Assembly (NCBI RefSeq): GCF_024055715.1
Contig: NZ_JAMXMV010000002.1
Coordinates: 186,001-250,000, forward strand
Direction: 5' to 3'
Source of the DNA: Actinoallomurus soli
GTDB taxonomy: Bacteria; Actinomycetota; Actinomycetes; Streptosporangiales; Streptosporangiaceae
Length of the DNA stretch: 64,000 nucleotides
Positions within the stretch are counted from its first letter, which is position 1, and every line of letters starts with the position of its first letter. A program made the translations under genes and the position numbers. Shown in pieces: positions 44,042 through 53,234 of this stretch. A model generated the notes under the pieces. The model saw nothing but the letters and a program-made list of their open reading frames with translations, was not told the origin of the DNA and made no database searches.

Positions 44042-44752
44042 ATGTCCGAGGCCGAGAGGGCCGCCGTGGCCTCGGTGCTCCGGCGATGGCGGAGCGGGGG
44101 CCGCCTGCTGACCGGTTACCTGGTTGCCATGGCGCCGGCGTTCCCCCTCTTCGCCGGCTGGGACCACCGGTTCTTCGACCTCGTCAAGGCCTCGGGGCTC
44201 ATGACCGCTGGCGGTGTCGCGCTACTCCTGCTGGTCGGTATCCGTAACGGCTGGGCCGGCGACACGCTGGCGGAATGGCGACCGGAGCTGGCCCGCCCGC
44301 ACGAACTCGCGGGGAACCCGCGCCTCAGCGGGACCGGCTCGCTGGCGTACGTGGCGGCCCTGGTCGCCCTGACGACCTTCGGCCTGTTCGTGCAGTCCAT
44401 GACCGCGGACATCCGGGCGACCGCCCGAGGCACCGCTGAGGTGCGGAGTTGCGCCGTCAGCCACGACTCCCGCACCGGCCGGGTGACCACCTCCACCTGT
44501 AGGGGGACCTGGGTCGTGGCCGGCAGGACGTACTCCGGGGAGCTGCCGGGCGGAGATACGGATATTCGTTACGACCCCGATGATCCCGCGACGCTCGGCA
44601 AACGGTCGCTGGAAGGCCCGGTCGGTCTCACCTTGTTCCTGGGCGTCATCGCTGGAGGCCTCGCCTGGCGGTGGATCACTCTCGCCAGAGACCCCTACAT
44701 CGAAGAGCTCGAGATGCTCACCTGGCAAGCGGCCCGGACACGGGACCGGTAA
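44042..44752 (+). CDS. Membrane protein of unknown function, DUF3592-like
   Basis: 236-residue protein with about four membrane helices: LLTGYLVAMAPAFPLFAGW, GLMTAGGVALLLLVGI, SLAYVAALVALTTFGLFV and, near the C-terminus, GLTLFLGVIAGGLAWRW. An extracytoplasmic beta domain lies between helices 3 and 4, with two Cys (RSCAVSH and STCRGT) that could form a disulphide. Its last strand DIRYDPDDPATLG is typical of DUF3592-like domains. Start choice is uncertain: two GTG codons precede the ATG and no Shine-Dalgarno sequence is visible. I do not recognise a function. Confidence 0.7.
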   Translation: MSEAERAAVASVLRRWRSGGRLLTGYLVAMAPAFPLFAGWDHRFFDLVKASGLMTAGGVALLLLVGIRNGWAGDTLAEWRPELARPHELAGNPRLSGTGSLAYVAALVALTTFGLFVQSMTADIRATARGTAEVRSCAVSHDSRTGRVTTSTCRGTWVVAGRTYSGELPGGDTDIRYDPDDPATLGKRSLEGPVGLTLFLGVIAGGLAWRWITLARDPYIEELEMLTWQAARTRDR

Positions 44753-45201
44753 CGGATCTCGCTCGATCCGTCTCCGCGCGGGCGACGGCGCGGACAACGC
44801 CGTCGACCGGACCGTCGTCCGCGCCTACGGCCCGCGCTGATCAGCGTCCTGCGTGTGGTCGCACCGAACACCCTCGCGCGCGGCCACACGCCGGGCGCCA
44901 CGCCGTTGCTCCAGCTGAGTGAGTCTTTGCTCCTGGCGAGGGGTTGATCAGTCCCTACGACGAACCGCTTCACGCACCGCCGAGGCCGTGCATCCCGCCT
45001 GGCCGGACGACATCCGCCCGATCGGCCAGCCGCTATGGCGTCGGTAGTGACCTCACACGCCCGGCGAACCGGTCATCGTTCGGCACCATCGACGGCGACC
45101 AGGCCACGAGGACGGCGACGTGACGCCCGCGTGCGACGTCAGGATCAGGTAGGCCCCCACCACTGCCGTGTCGGCGTCCGCTCGGCGGAAGAACGTGTTG
45201 G
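44753..45201. other. Gene-free region
   Basis: About 450 bp with no supportable gene and no obvious hairpin. It lies between a membrane-protein gene and the oxidoreductase pseudogene and may include decayed sequence. Confidence 0.4.
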
Positions 45202-45274
45202 TCACGTTGTGCCGAGCCGGCTGCCTCCCCAGCCGAAAGCCGCAGTCGTCGTCATGCCGAACCCGCTCATGCTG

Positions 45275-46077
45275 CTAGGCGGCCGTGAGGACGATCTTGC
45301 CCTGGATGTGCCCTCGGGCGGCACGTTCGTGCGCTGCCCGGGCGTCCGCCAGCGCGAACGTGCTGTCGATGGCGACGCGGACCGTGCCCGTGTCGAGCAG
45401 CCGTCCCAGTTCGGCGAGCTGCGCGCCGTTCGAGCGGACCTGGCCACTCGAGACCGTGACGCCCAGCTTCTCGATCTCTTCTTCGTCGAAGTCCCCGGGA
45501 AGCACGGGGAACTGGGAGCTCCGCGCTTGAGCGTGCGCAGGAAGCGCCTGCTGTCGGGGCCGCCGACGGCGTCGAGGACGAGGTCGATGTCGTGCACGAG
45601 TTCTTCGGGGCGGCTCCTGGTGTAGTCGATGAACTCGTCAGCGCCGAGTTCGCGCAGGAACGACTCATGCCCGCCCGATGCCACCGCGATGACACGTGCG
45701 CCCTTCCACTTCGCCAGTTGGAGCGCGAGGTGGCCCACGCCGCCCGCGGCGCCGTTGACGAGCACCCTCGTGCCGGCGTCGAGAGCCGTCGGGCGGTGCC
45801 GCGCCTCCTGGAAGGGCGAGGGGTGATCGTGTCCGACGTCGATCAGGAACTGCCACACGGTGAGCCCGGCCATGGGCGCCCCGGCGGCATGCACGTGGTC
45901 GACGGCGGCCGGCTTGCGTGCGAGGTCCGACGCCGGCGCGGCCACGTATTCGGCGTAGGCGCTGCCGTCGAAGCCGGGGAAACGCAGCAGACCGAAGACC
46001 TCATCGCCGACGGCGAACGCGTCCACGCCCGCGGCGACGGCCTCGACGACACCCGACACGTCCGTCCCCGGGATCAC
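45275..46077 (-). pseudogene. Zinc-free alcohol dehydrogenase/quinone oxidoreductase, truncated and frameshifted
   Basis: Encodes most of a medium-chain dehydrogenase: IPGTDVSGVVEAV, then VGDEVFGLLRFPGF, the NADP-binding VLVNGAAGGVGHLALQLAKW, and DLVLDAVGGPDSRRFLRTLKRG. Near 45515-45530 the frame shifts. The natural C-terminus continues in another frame (LPGDFDEEEIEKLGVTVSSG to GHIQGKIVLTAA, stop at 45275). The N-terminal 50-60 residues of the family are missing, and the sequence runs straight into the divergent TetR gene. A single sequencing error could explain the frameshift but not the missing start. Confidence 0.8.
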
Positions 46078-46131
46078 CAGGCAGCCTGACGGTCGCTTCG
46101 GGCTCCCCGGGCATCGTGGTCATGCGGACAG

Positions 46132-46719
46132 ATGCGCGCGGACGCCAGGAAGAACCGTGACCAGCTGCTCGCAGTGGCGGGCGCCGCCATCACCGAGCAA
46201 GGCGTCGACGTGGCCCTGCGCGACATCGCGCGCAGGGCCGAGGTCGGGCTCGCGACGCTGCTGCGGCACTTCCCGACGCGCGAGGCACTGCTCGACGCCC
46301 TGCTCCACACGAGCTTCGACGCGCTGACGGCGAAGGCGGGCGAGCTCGAGGCATCGCGCTCGCCCGAGGACGCTCTCGTCTCGTGGCTACACGACTGCGT
46401 CGCGTGGACGACCGAGTACCGGGGCGTGACCGTGCTGATGGCGGCCGCCATCGAGGACACCGAATCCGCGCTCCACGCCTCGTGCGTCACCCTGCGCGCG
46501 GCCGGCGCGCGGCTCCTCACCCGCGCCCAGGCCGCCGGCGTGGCGCGCGGCGACATCGACGGCGACGATCTGTTCGCGCTGATCGCCATGCTCGCCTGGG
46601 CCGGCGATCAGCCCTCGCTCGCGCCACGCGCCGATCACCTCTTCGAGGTCGTCGCGAGCGCGGTCCTACCGGCTGCCGCCGGTCAGTCGGCGCCGCTGCG
46701 GACGAGGCCGGTCTCGTAG
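46132..46719 (+). CDS. TetR family transcriptional regulator
   Basis: 195-residue regulator. The helix-turn-helix covers residues 5-55 (DQLLAVAGAAITEQGVDVAL, then VGLATLLRHFPTREALL), with a C-terminal domain of the type often paired with oxidoreductases. It diverges from the broken oxidoreductase gene, its probable former target. The first good start is the ATG at 46132; because the adjacent sequence is deleted, its original promoter may be affected. Its 3' end overlaps the convergent response-regulator gene by 37 bp. Confidence 0.88.
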   Translation: MRADARKNRDQLLAVAGAAITEQGVDVALRDIARRAEVGLATLLRHFPTREALLDALLHTSFDALTAKAGELEASRSPEDALVSWLHDCVAWTTEYRGVTVLMAAAIEDTESALHASCVTLRAAGARLLTRAQAAGVARGDIDGDDLFALIAMLAWAGDQPSLAPRADHLFEVVASAVLPAAAGQSAPLRTRPVS

Positions 46720-47363
46720 GCGAAGACCACCGCCTGGACGCGGTCGCGGAGCTCCAGCTTCATGAGGATCCGGCCGACGTGGGTCTTGACGGTCGCCTCG
46801 GAGACGTACAGACGGCCCGCGATCTCGCCGTTCGACAGGCCCTTGGCCACGAGGTTGAGGACCTCGCGCTCGCGGGCCGTGAGGGTGTCCAGCCGGCCGT
46901 CCGGCGCGGGCTCCTCGGCGGGGAGGTGCGGCACGAACTTGTCGATCAGCCGCCGCGTGGTGCTGGGCGCGACGACCGCGTCACCGGAGCAGACCGCGTG
47001 GATGGCCTCGATGAGCTGCGTCGGGCCGGCGTCCTTCAGCAGGAACCCGGCCGCCCCGGCCTTCAGCGCGGCGAAGGCGTACTCGTCCAGGTCGAACGTG
47101 GTCAGGATGATGACCTTGGGAGCGTCCGGCAGCGCGCAGATCCGGCGGGTGGCCTCGATGCCGTCCATGCGCGGCATCCGCACGTCCATGAGGACGACGT
47201 GGGCCGGGGTCTGCCGGGCGACCCGCACGGCCTGCTCGCCGTCGCCGGCCTCACCGGCGACCTCCAGGCCCGGCTGCGCGTCGAGCACCATGCGGAACCC
47301 CGCGCGTACGAGCTCCTGGTCGTCGACGAGCAGGACCCGAATCGGTCGTTCCTCGTCCGTCAT
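46683..47363 (-). CDS. NarL/LuxR-family response regulator
   Basis: 226-residue response regulator. The receiver domain covers residues 8-125 (VLLVDDQELVRAGFRMVL, phospho-acceptor Asp in VVLMDVRMPRMDG, Lys in GFLLKDA). The LuxR/GerE helix-turn-helix covers 160-220 (LTAREREVLNLVAKGLSNGEI, then VSEATVKTHVGRI). It overlaps its histidine kinase gene by ATGA and is translated after it. The target genes are unknown; the nearest plausible ones are the transporters in this region. Confidence 0.95.
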   Translation of the reverse strand: MTDEERPIRVLLVDDQELVRAGFRMVLDAQPGLEVAGEAGDGEQAVRVARQTPAHVVLMDVRMPRMDGIEATRRICALPDAPKVIILTTFDLDEYAFAALKAGAAGFLLKDAGPTQLIEAIHAVCSGDAVVAPSTTRRLIDKFVPHLPAEEPAPDGRLDTLTAREREVLNLVAKGLSNGEIAGRLYVSEATVKTHVGRILMKLELRDRVQAVVFAYETGLVRSGAD

Positions 47364-48574
47364 GCCGCGCTCGTCTCTTCTCGTCGTTGGGACTCGGTCA
47401 CCGGGAGGTGGGCGAAGACCTCCCATCCGCCGCCGGGCCGTGGCCCGGTGCGCACCGACCCGCCGTAGAGGGCGGCGCGTTCGTTCATGCCGACCAGGCC
47501 GTGGCCCTGCCCGTCGCTCAACGTGGAAGCGCCCCGGCCGTCGTCGCGGATGCGGATCTCCACCGCGTCATCACCGTAGTGGAGGTTCACCTCCGCCGTG
47601 GCCGCGGGTCCGGCGTGCTTGCGGGTGTTCGTCAGCGCCTCCTGGACGATGCGGTACACCGTCAGCTGCAGCGCGGTCGGCAGCTCCGACGGCACCCCCT
47701 CGATCGTGAGGCCGACCGGGAGCCCCGCCGAGCGGATCTGGTCGACCAGCTCGGCGAGCTGCTCGACGCCGGGCTGCGGCGCGTACGGGCCGGCGTCCCC
47801 TCGTTCGCGCAGGACGCCCAGCATGCGCCGCATCTCGGTGAGCGCCTGCCGCCCGGTCGTCCCGATCGCCTCCATCGCCCGCCGCGCCCGTGCCGGGTCG
47901 ATGTCCACCATGTACGACGCGCCGTCGGCCTGGACCACCATCACGCTGACGCTGTGCGCGATGACGTCGTGCATCTCCCGCGCGATCCGGGCGCGTTCGG
48001 CGGCCGCGGCGACCTGGGCGTGGGCGTCCCGCTCGCGTTCGAGACGCTTGGCGCGCTCCTCCAGCTCGGCCGTGTACTTCCGCCGGGTGCTCATGTAGAG
48101 CCCCCACATCCACATCGCACCGGTGAAGACCGCTTGAGGGAGCAGCGTGCTCCAGCTCCCGAAACTGTTCGGCCCCTTCTGCCAACGCCATGTGGCCATC
48201 ACGCCGCCGAGCTCGACGATGAGGACCGCCGCGAGCGACCAGCGGAACGCGCACGCGGCCGCGACCGTGTACAGCGCGACGAAGAGGTTGAAGTCCGCCG
48301 GGACGATCTGGAAGTCGAGGGCCCACTGCACCAACGCGACGACCGCGACGACCGCGAACGTCGCACGCGGCCATCGTCGGCGCCAGATCATCGGAACGCA
48401 CATGGCGGCCACGAAGACCAGATAGGCGTACCACGGGATCACACGGCGACCGGGAATGCCCGGGCTCGTGTACGTGCTGGTCAAGGCCAGCGACATGCCG
48501 GTGAGCGGCAGCGCCCACAGGAGGTCGACGAGCCGGGGATGGCGGCGGAGCCAGGCGAAGAGACGGGCGAACAC
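47360..48574 (-). CDS. Sensor histidine kinase, NarX/DesK type
   Basis: 404-residue inner-membrane kinase. About five or six N-terminal membrane helices lie in residues 15-165 (LLWALPLTGMSLALT, then ATFAVVAVVALVQWAL). A coiled coil RRKYTAELEERAKRLERERDA follows, then HisKA_3 with the phosphorylated His in AREMHDVIAHSVSVMV, and the HATPase domain with IRDDGRGA and GHGLVGMNERA. The GTG at 48572-48574 is the first reasonable start. The signal is unknown; the absence of a large extracellular loop suggests that it senses membrane state or a drug. Confidence 0.94.
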   Translation of the reverse strand: MFARLFAWLRRHPRLVDLLWALPLTGMSLALTSTYTSPGIPGRRVIPWYAYLVFVAAMCVPMIWRRRWPRATFAVVAVVALVQWALDFQIVPADFNLFVALYTVAAACAFRWSLAAVLIVELGGVMATWRWQKGPNSFGSWSTLLPQAVFTGAMWMWGLYMSTRRKYTAELEERAKRLERERDAHAQVAAAAERARIAREMHDVIAHSVSVMVVQADGASYMVDIDPARARRAMEAIGTTGRQALTEMRRMLGVLRERGDAGPYAPQPGVEQLAELVDQIRSAGLPVGLTIEGVPSELPTALQLTVYRIVQEALTNTRKHAGPAATAEVNLHYGDDAVEIRIRDDGRGASTLSDGQGHGLVGMNERAALYGGSVRTGPRPGGGWEVFAHLPVTESQRREETSAA

Positions 48575-48665
48575 CGCATCAGCGTACGTTCGGGGGCGCC
48601 GGTGGCGCGTCAACCGCGAGTCTGAGGCGGAGTCCACCGGGAGGCGCACGCGGTACGGTCGAGAG

Positions 48666-49673
48666 GTGGGTCAGGTCGGGTGGCGGGCGGCGATGCAGGG
48701 GGCGCTGTACGGGCCCGAGGGCTTCTACACGCGGGGTGAGCGGCCCGCCGCGCACTTCCGGACCTCGGTGCACGCCTCACACCGGTTCGCCCTGGCCCTG
48801 GCCCGGCTGATCGTCGAGGTCGACACGGCCCTGGGTCACCCGGACCCGTTCGACCTGGTGGACGTGGGGGCCGGCTGCGGGGAGCTGCTCGCCGAGATCC
48901 TGCCCGTGACGAGCCTGGCCGGGCGGCTGCGGCCGATCGCCGTCGAGGTGGCCCCGCGGCCCGAGGGGCTGAGCGGGGCGATCGAGTGGCGTTCCACGCC
49001 GCCCGAGGAGATCACCGGGCTGGTCGTCGCCAACGAGTGGCTGGACAACGTGCCCGTCGACGTCGTCGAGCTGACCGACGAGGGGCCACGCCTGGTCGTC
49101 GTGGACCCGCTCACCGGAGCGGAGATCCCGGGCCCCGCGCCCTCCCCGGAGGACACCGAGTGGTTCGAACGCTGGTGGCCGCTGCGCGAGCCCGGTGACC
49201 GCGCCGAGATCGGCCGCCATCGCTGCGCGGCGTGGGAATCGGTCCTGCGGCGGCTGCGGGGCGGTCTGGCCCTGGCCGTCGACTACGCGCACGAGCGGGA
49301 CCACCGCCCGCCGTACGGCACCCTGACCGGCTACCGGGACGGCCGCTGCGTCGCGCCGGTGCCCGACGGTTCCTGTGACATCACCGCGCACGTCGCCCTC
49401 GACGCCTGTGCCGAGGCGGGCCTCCGGGGCGGGGCGACCGGCACTCTGCTCACGACCCAGCGCACGGCGCTGCGCGCGCTCGGGCTGCGCGGCGAGCGGC
49501 CCGCGCTGGACCTGGCCCGGTCGGACCCGCGCGGCTACCTCCGGGCGCTGCGCGCCGCCGGCGAGGACGCCGAGCTGATCGACCCGTCCGGCCTGGGCAG
49601 TTTCGGATGGCTGGTCCAGACCGTCGGGGTCGACGTGCCCGCCGTCCTGCGCGAGGCCCAACCCTCGGCGTGA
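48666..49673 (+). CDS. MidA/NDUFAF7-like SAM-dependent methyltransferase
   Basis: 335-residue member of the DUF185/Methyltransf_28 family. It has the N-terminal GALYGPEGFYTRGERPAAHF, the SAM site LVDVGAGCGELLAEIL near residue 64, VVANEWLDNVPVDVVEL, and LALAVDYAHERDHRPPYGTL, and ends GFGWLVQT-like. The mitochondrial relative NDUFAF7 dimethylates an arginine of NDUFS2, the NuoD homologue of complex I. A NuoD-like gene lies 3.6 kb downstream, so a similar target is possible but inferred. The start could be the GTG at 48666 or the ATG nine codons later. It is divergent from the kinase gene. Confidence 0.87.
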   Translation: MGQVGWRAAMQGALYGPEGFYTRGERPAAHFRTSVHASHRFALALARLIVEVDTALGHPDPFDLVDVGAGCGELLAEILPVTSLAGRLRPIAVEVAPRPEGLSGAIEWRSTPPEEITGLVVANEWLDNVPVDVVELTDEGPRLVVVDPLTGAEIPGPAPSPEDTEWFERWWPLREPGDRAEIGRHRCAAWESVLRRLRGGLALAVDYAHERDHRPPYGTLTGYRDGRCVAPVPDGSCDITAHVALDACAEAGLRGGATGTLLTTQRTALRALGLRGERPALDLARSDPRGYLRALRAAGEDAELIDPSGLGSFGWLVQTVGVDVPAVLREAQPSA

Positions 49674-49765
49674 GGGCTCGGCCCTCGGTGTGAAGGCTCG
49701 GCCCCTGACGTGAAGCCTCGGCTTCGGCGTGAAGGCTCAGACCTCGGTGTGAGGGCTCAGACCTC
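49666..49765. repeat. Five degenerate ~20-bp tandem repeats between convergent genes
   Basis: Units of the form CGGYGTGARGGCTCRGMCCT repeat about five times. The TGA of each falls at 49671, 49691, 49711, 49730 and 49750, a period of 19-20. The first unit contains the methyltransferase stop codon; the last reaches the P450 stop. Confidence 0.75.
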
Positions 49766-50956
49766 GACCTGGAGCGCCCGCAGGCCGCGCAGGACGTAGC
49801 CCGGTTTCCACTCGGGGTCCGCCTTGACGGTGAGCCCGGGCGCGAGCCGGAGGAACGCGCGGAACGACTCGGCGAGCTCCACCCGCGCCAGCGGGGCACC
49901 GAGGCAGAAGTGAATTCCGGCGCTGAACGCCAGGTGCGGATTGGGCGTCCGTGACAGGTCCAGCACGTCCGGGTCGGCGAAGACCTCCGGATCCCGGCAC
50001 GACGAGGCGAACTGCAGGGCGACCTCGGCGCCGCGCGGGATCGGCACCCCGCCGACCTCGATGTCCTCCAGCACCCAGCGCTCGAACAGCGGCAGCGGCG
50101 TGTCGTACCGCAGCAGCTCCTCCACCGCGGTGGGGATCAGGTCGTGGTCGGCGCGCAGCCGCTCCAGCTCGCCGGGGTTACGGAACAGCGCCCACCAGGA
50201 GTTGCCGGTGGCGTTCACGGTCGCCTCGTGCCCCGCGTTGAGCAGCAGGGCGCAGGTGCCGATCAGCTCGCCCTCGGTGAGGCCCTCGACCTGGCACAGC
50301 GCGCTGATGAGGTCGTCGCGCGGGTCCTTCCGGCGGGCACGGGACAGGTCGCGCAGGTAGCCGGAGAACTCGATCGAGGAGCGCACCGCCGCGTCCTGGA
50401 TCTCCTGGGACGGGTTCAGCTGGTACATCCCGCACATGTCCGCCGACCACGGGCGCAGCAGGTGCCGGTCGGCCTCGGGAACGCCGAGCATCTCGGCGAT
50501 CACGGTCACCGGCAGCGGCTCGGCGACCTCGGCGATCAGGTTCCCGCCGCCCCGCTCGACCAGGCCGCCGACCAGCCCCTCGGCGAGCGCCCGGATCCGG
50601 GGCCGCAGGTCCTCGACCATCCGCGGGGTGAACGCCTTCGACACCAGCCGCCGCAGGCGGGTGTGGTCCGGCGGCTCCATGTCGAGCATGCCCGCGTCGT
50701 TGAGGTCCCAGAACGGCTTCAGGGACTCCGGCTGCGGCTCGCGGCCGAACTCCTCGTCGGTGGCGACGTGATGGTACGTCCGGCCGAGCCGCCGGTCCCG
50801 CAGCAGCGCGTTGACGTCGGCGTAGCGCGAGATGACCCACTGGTTCGTCGGCTCGTGGAAGAAGACCGGCGACTCGCGGCGCAGGCGTTCGAAGACGGGG
50901 TACGGGTCGGCGACGAAGGCCGGCGATCCGGGGTTGTATTCGTTCAACGGGCCCAC
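49757..50956 (-). CDS. Cytochrome P450
   Basis: 399-residue soluble haem monooxygenase of bacterial class I type. I-helix oxygen-activation motif NAGHEATVN, ExxR in VEELLRYD, and the haem loop FSAGIHFCLGAPLAR with the axial Cys near residue 348 are all intact. It begins NEYNPGSPAFVADPYPVFERLR. The GTG at 50954-50956 overlaps the end of the PH-domain gene by 13 nt. No ferredoxin or reductase gene is adjacent. The substrate is unknown. It is the last of three minus-strand genes starting at 53048. Confidence 0.94.
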   Translation of the reverse strand: MGPLNEYNPGSPAFVADPYPVFERLRRESPVFFHEPTNQWVISRYADVNALLRDRRLGRTYHHVATDEEFGREPQPESLKPFWDLNDAGMLDMEPPDHTRLRRLVSKAFTPRMVEDLRPRIRALAEGLVGGLVERGGGNLIAEVAEPLPVTVIAEMLGVPEADRHLLRPWSADMCGMYQLNPSQEIQDAAVRSSIEFSGYLRDLSRARRKDPRDDLISALCQVEGLTEGELIGTCALLLNAGHEATVNATGNSWWALFRNPGELERLRADHDLIPTAVEELLRYDTPLPLFERWVLEDIEVGGVPIPRGAEVALQFASSCRDPEVFADPDVLDLSRTPNPHLAFSAGIHFCLGAPLARVELAESFRAFLRLAPGLTVKADPEWKPGYVLRGLRALQVEV

Positions 50957-52389
50957 CGTTCGGTACGGATGTCGGTCGCACGCGCCCGGTGCGCCCGCCC
51001 GGCCGCCGACTCGACGATCGCGCGGGCCTCCCCGAGCTCGCGATCCTCCGCGGCGACCTGGACCGGTCCAGGTGGCGCGTCGATGTGAACGGTACCGAGC
51101 CCCAGCAAACGCTGGAACGGGCCGGCGGTGAGGCGGACGCTCTGCGCCCGCGCGTGGGCGACCACGTCGAGCCGGCGGCACACCCGGCCCCGGCGGGTGA
51201 CGAACAGCCGGTCGTCCGTGCCGGCCTCCCCCTTGCGGAACGGCGCGAGCCACGAACGGGGTGCGGGCAGCAGCGGCACCGCCTCGGCGTTCGTGCCGGG
51301 GAAGACCAGGCCGACCATCCGCAGCGCGACCTCACGGGGCGCGACCGGCAGCAGCACCGACGACAGCGCCTGCCGGTCCCCGACGTAACCGGCGACGGTG
51401 ACGTCGATGCGCGCCCAGCCGTTCCCGCGCCACAGCACCGGCTCGACGACCCGGACGGCCTGCACCCGGCCCGGCGGCACGGTCTGCATCCGGGTCTCCA
51501 TCAGGCCGTACCGCAGCCGCAGGCCGTCCGGGGACAGGGCCGCGGTGAAGTTGGTGTGCATGACCAGCGGCGCGACCACACCGCGGGCCAGGCCCAGCAG
51601 CACCGGCAGCGCCGCCGCCAGCACGCCGGGCTCGCCGAACACGACCCCGAACGCCAGCAGGGCCACCAGCAGCATCAGCGCTCCGATGACCGGCAGCTTC
51701 ATCAGCTGCGAACCGAGCAGCGTCCCGAACCCGACCCGCCAGTACGGGCGTTCGGGCGCCTCGGGCGTGTGGCCGGGCAGCCCGGCGGCCCGGGCCAGCA
51801 GCTCGGCCCGCAGCTGCTCGGCCGGCGGCCGCCCCAGGAAGCGGAACTTCGTCTCGGCCTGATCGCCGCCGGCCAGCTCCACCCGCACCTCGGCGAGCCC
51901 GAACAGCCGTGACACCAGCGGCCGTACGACGTCCACGGCCTGCATGTGCGCCAGCGGGATCCGGCGGTTGCGGCGCCGCAGGATGCCGGTCTCGACGACC
52001 AGGTCGTCCCCGGAGATCCAGAACTTCAGCGACCACCAGCTCCAGAACCCGATGGCCGCGGCCACGACGGTCGCCGGCAGCATCACGGCGAGGAAGCGGG
52101 CGATGATTCGCGGGGTGAGGACCAGGGCGACGCCGTCGGGGGTCTGGGTCAGCAACAGCGAGTAGCCGCCGAGCACGAAGGCGATGACGACGACCCCGAC
52201 CGCGTTGATCACCGCGGTGGCCATGTGCAGCCGGTGCACGCCATGGGAGAAGTGCACGGGCGGCTTGGGCGGCGGACCGTACGGCGGCGGCCCGTACCCG
52301 TACGGCGCGGGCCCGTACATCGGCGGGGTGAACCGCGGGCGCGGCGGAGGCCCGTACGGCGGCCGCCCCGGCCCGTAGGGACCGTTCAT
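50944..52389 (-). CDS. Bacterial PH-domain membrane protein, YdbT-like
   Basis: 481-residue membrane protein. Residues 1-48 are a Pro/Gly/Tyr-rich cytosolic tail (PYGPPP units). Pairs of membrane helices lie at about 60-125 (MATAVINAVGVVVIAFVLGG, then LAVMLPATVVAAAIGFWSWW) and at 225-285. Bacterial PH2 domains follow each pair, such as LVVETGILRRRNRRIPLAHMQAVDVV and LRLRYGLMETRMQTVPPGRVQAV, and a third lies at the C-terminus. It overlaps the upstream PH gene by ATGA. The pair matches the YdbS/YdbT arrangement of Bacillus, linked to stress resistance. The exact function is unknown. Confidence 0.88.
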   Translation of the reverse strand: MNGPYGPGRPPYGPPPRPRFTPPMYGPAPYGYGPPPYGPPPKPPVHFSHGVHRLHMATAVINAVGVVVIAFVLGGYSLLLTQTPDGVALVLTPRIIARFLAVMLPATVVAAAIGFWSWWSLKFWISGDDLVVETGILRRRNRRIPLAHMQAVDVVRPLVSRLFGLAEVRVELAGGDQAETKFRFLGRPPAEQLRAELLARAAGLPGHTPEAPERPYWRVGFGTLLGSQLMKLPVIGALMLLVALLAFGVVFGEPGVLAAALPVLLGLARGVVAPLVMHTNFTAALSPDGLRLRYGLMETRMQTVPPGRVQAVRVVEPVLWRGNGWARIDVTVAGYVGDRQALSSVLLPVAPREVALRMVGLVFPGTNAEAVPLLPAPRSWLAPFRKGEAGTDDRLFVTRRGRVCRRLDVVAHARAQSVRLTAGPFQRLLGLGTVHIDAPPGPVQVAAEDRELGEARAIVESAAGRAHRARATDIRTERWAR

Positions 52390-53048
52390 AGTCCGATCGA
52401 CCTCGCTTCGCCCTTCTGCGCGAGCCGGTCGCGCAGGATCGCGGCGTCGCGGGCGGGCAGGCCGGGGATCCGCGCGTCGGTGGCCGCCGCCGCGGTGTGC
52501 AGCCGCACCGTCGCCACCCCCAGCCACTGTTCGAGCAGCCCGGCCGTCACGTCGACGTACTGCATGCGCCCGTACGGCACGACGACGAGGTGCCGGACGA
52601 AGAAGCCGTGCGTGACCAGCAGGTCGTCGGCCCGCTCCGCGAAGCCCCATGACCGGTAGCTCAGCTCGGCGACGATCCAGCCCACGGCACAGGCGACCAG
52701 GACCACGGCGAGCCAGATCAGGCCGCCGGCGAGGCCGCGCGTCCGCGACAGCACGAACGCGCCGACGACCGTCACCGGAAGCGCCCACAGCAGCACGGTG
52801 ATGCGCCGCTGCCAGGTGAGCTTGGGCGAGACCCGCACCCACGCCATGCCGCTCGGCGGGTCGAACGCCTGCTCCGCCCGCGCGCCGATGGGCACTACGG
52901 AGGGCATCGACGGCCCGTTCGGGGCGGGCGGCGGAGGCATCGGGCCGTGCTGCGGGCCGAGCGACGCGCCGGGCGGCAGCATGCTCGGACTGCCCGGCGG
53001 CATGTCCTGCGCCGCGCGCGGATTCGGATACTGATCGCCAGCGTTCAT
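52386..53048 (-). CDS. Bacterial PH-domain membrane protein, YdbS-like
   Basis: 220-residue membrane protein. Residues 1-60 are a Pro/Met/Gly-rich tail. Two membrane helices lie at about 82-130 (ITVLLWALPVTVVGAFVLS, LIWLAVVLVACAVGWIVAEL). A single bPH2 domain covers 130-215 (DDLLVTHGFFVRHLVVVPYG, then MQYVDVTAGLLEQWLG). It is the first gene of a run with the YdbT-like gene and the P450. It diverges from the repeat array before the NuoD-like gene. Confidence 0.86.
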   Translation of the reverse strand: MNAGDQYPNPRAAQDMPPGSPSMLPPGASLGPQHGPMPPPPAPNGPSMPSVVPIGARAEQAFDPPSGMAWVRVSPKLTWQRRITVLLWALPVTVVGAFVLSRTRGLAGGLIWLAVVLVACAVGWIVAELSYRSWGFAERADDLLVTHGFFVRHLVVVPYGRMQYVDVTAGLLEQWLGVATVRLHTAAAATDARIPGLPARDAAILRDRLAQKGEARSIGL

Positions 53049-53141
53049 GTCGCGCCTTAGTCAACCCCAACCGGGCCGCCTCCCGCGAGACCCGTCATGG
53101 CAGGATGGGTGATCGAGGCGAGTGAGAAGGCGAGCGCGGCA

Positions 53142-53234
53142 GTGAGCATCCAGCGGCGAGCCGCCGAGCGAGCGGAGTGGTCGGCGAGGAACGAGCCGGC
53201 CGCGCAGCGAGTGAGAAGGCGAGCGCGGCAGTGA
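53142..53234 (+). CDS. 30-aa Arg-rich mini-ORF in repeat unit 1
   Basis: GTG-initiated frame of 30 codons ([17 protein letters not shown], then an Arg-rich end). It has the same upstream context as the NuoD-like start (GAGAAGG 11 nt before the GTG). Its TGA overlaps the GTG of the next mini-ORF (GTGA). It may be a leader peptide or a by-product of repeat expansion. No homologue is recognised. Confidence 0.4.
   Translation: MSIQRRAAERAEWSARNEPAAQRVRRRARQ

Noticed and set aside
49666-49765. CRISPR-like short repeats
   Set aside because: Units are adjacent, degenerate and 20 bp long with no spacers; no cas genes are present.
50944-53070. Single 708-codon frame across both PH-domain genes
   Set aside because: The first third is a shadow frame of the YdbS-like gene; the two PH genes have their own starts and an ATGA overlap.
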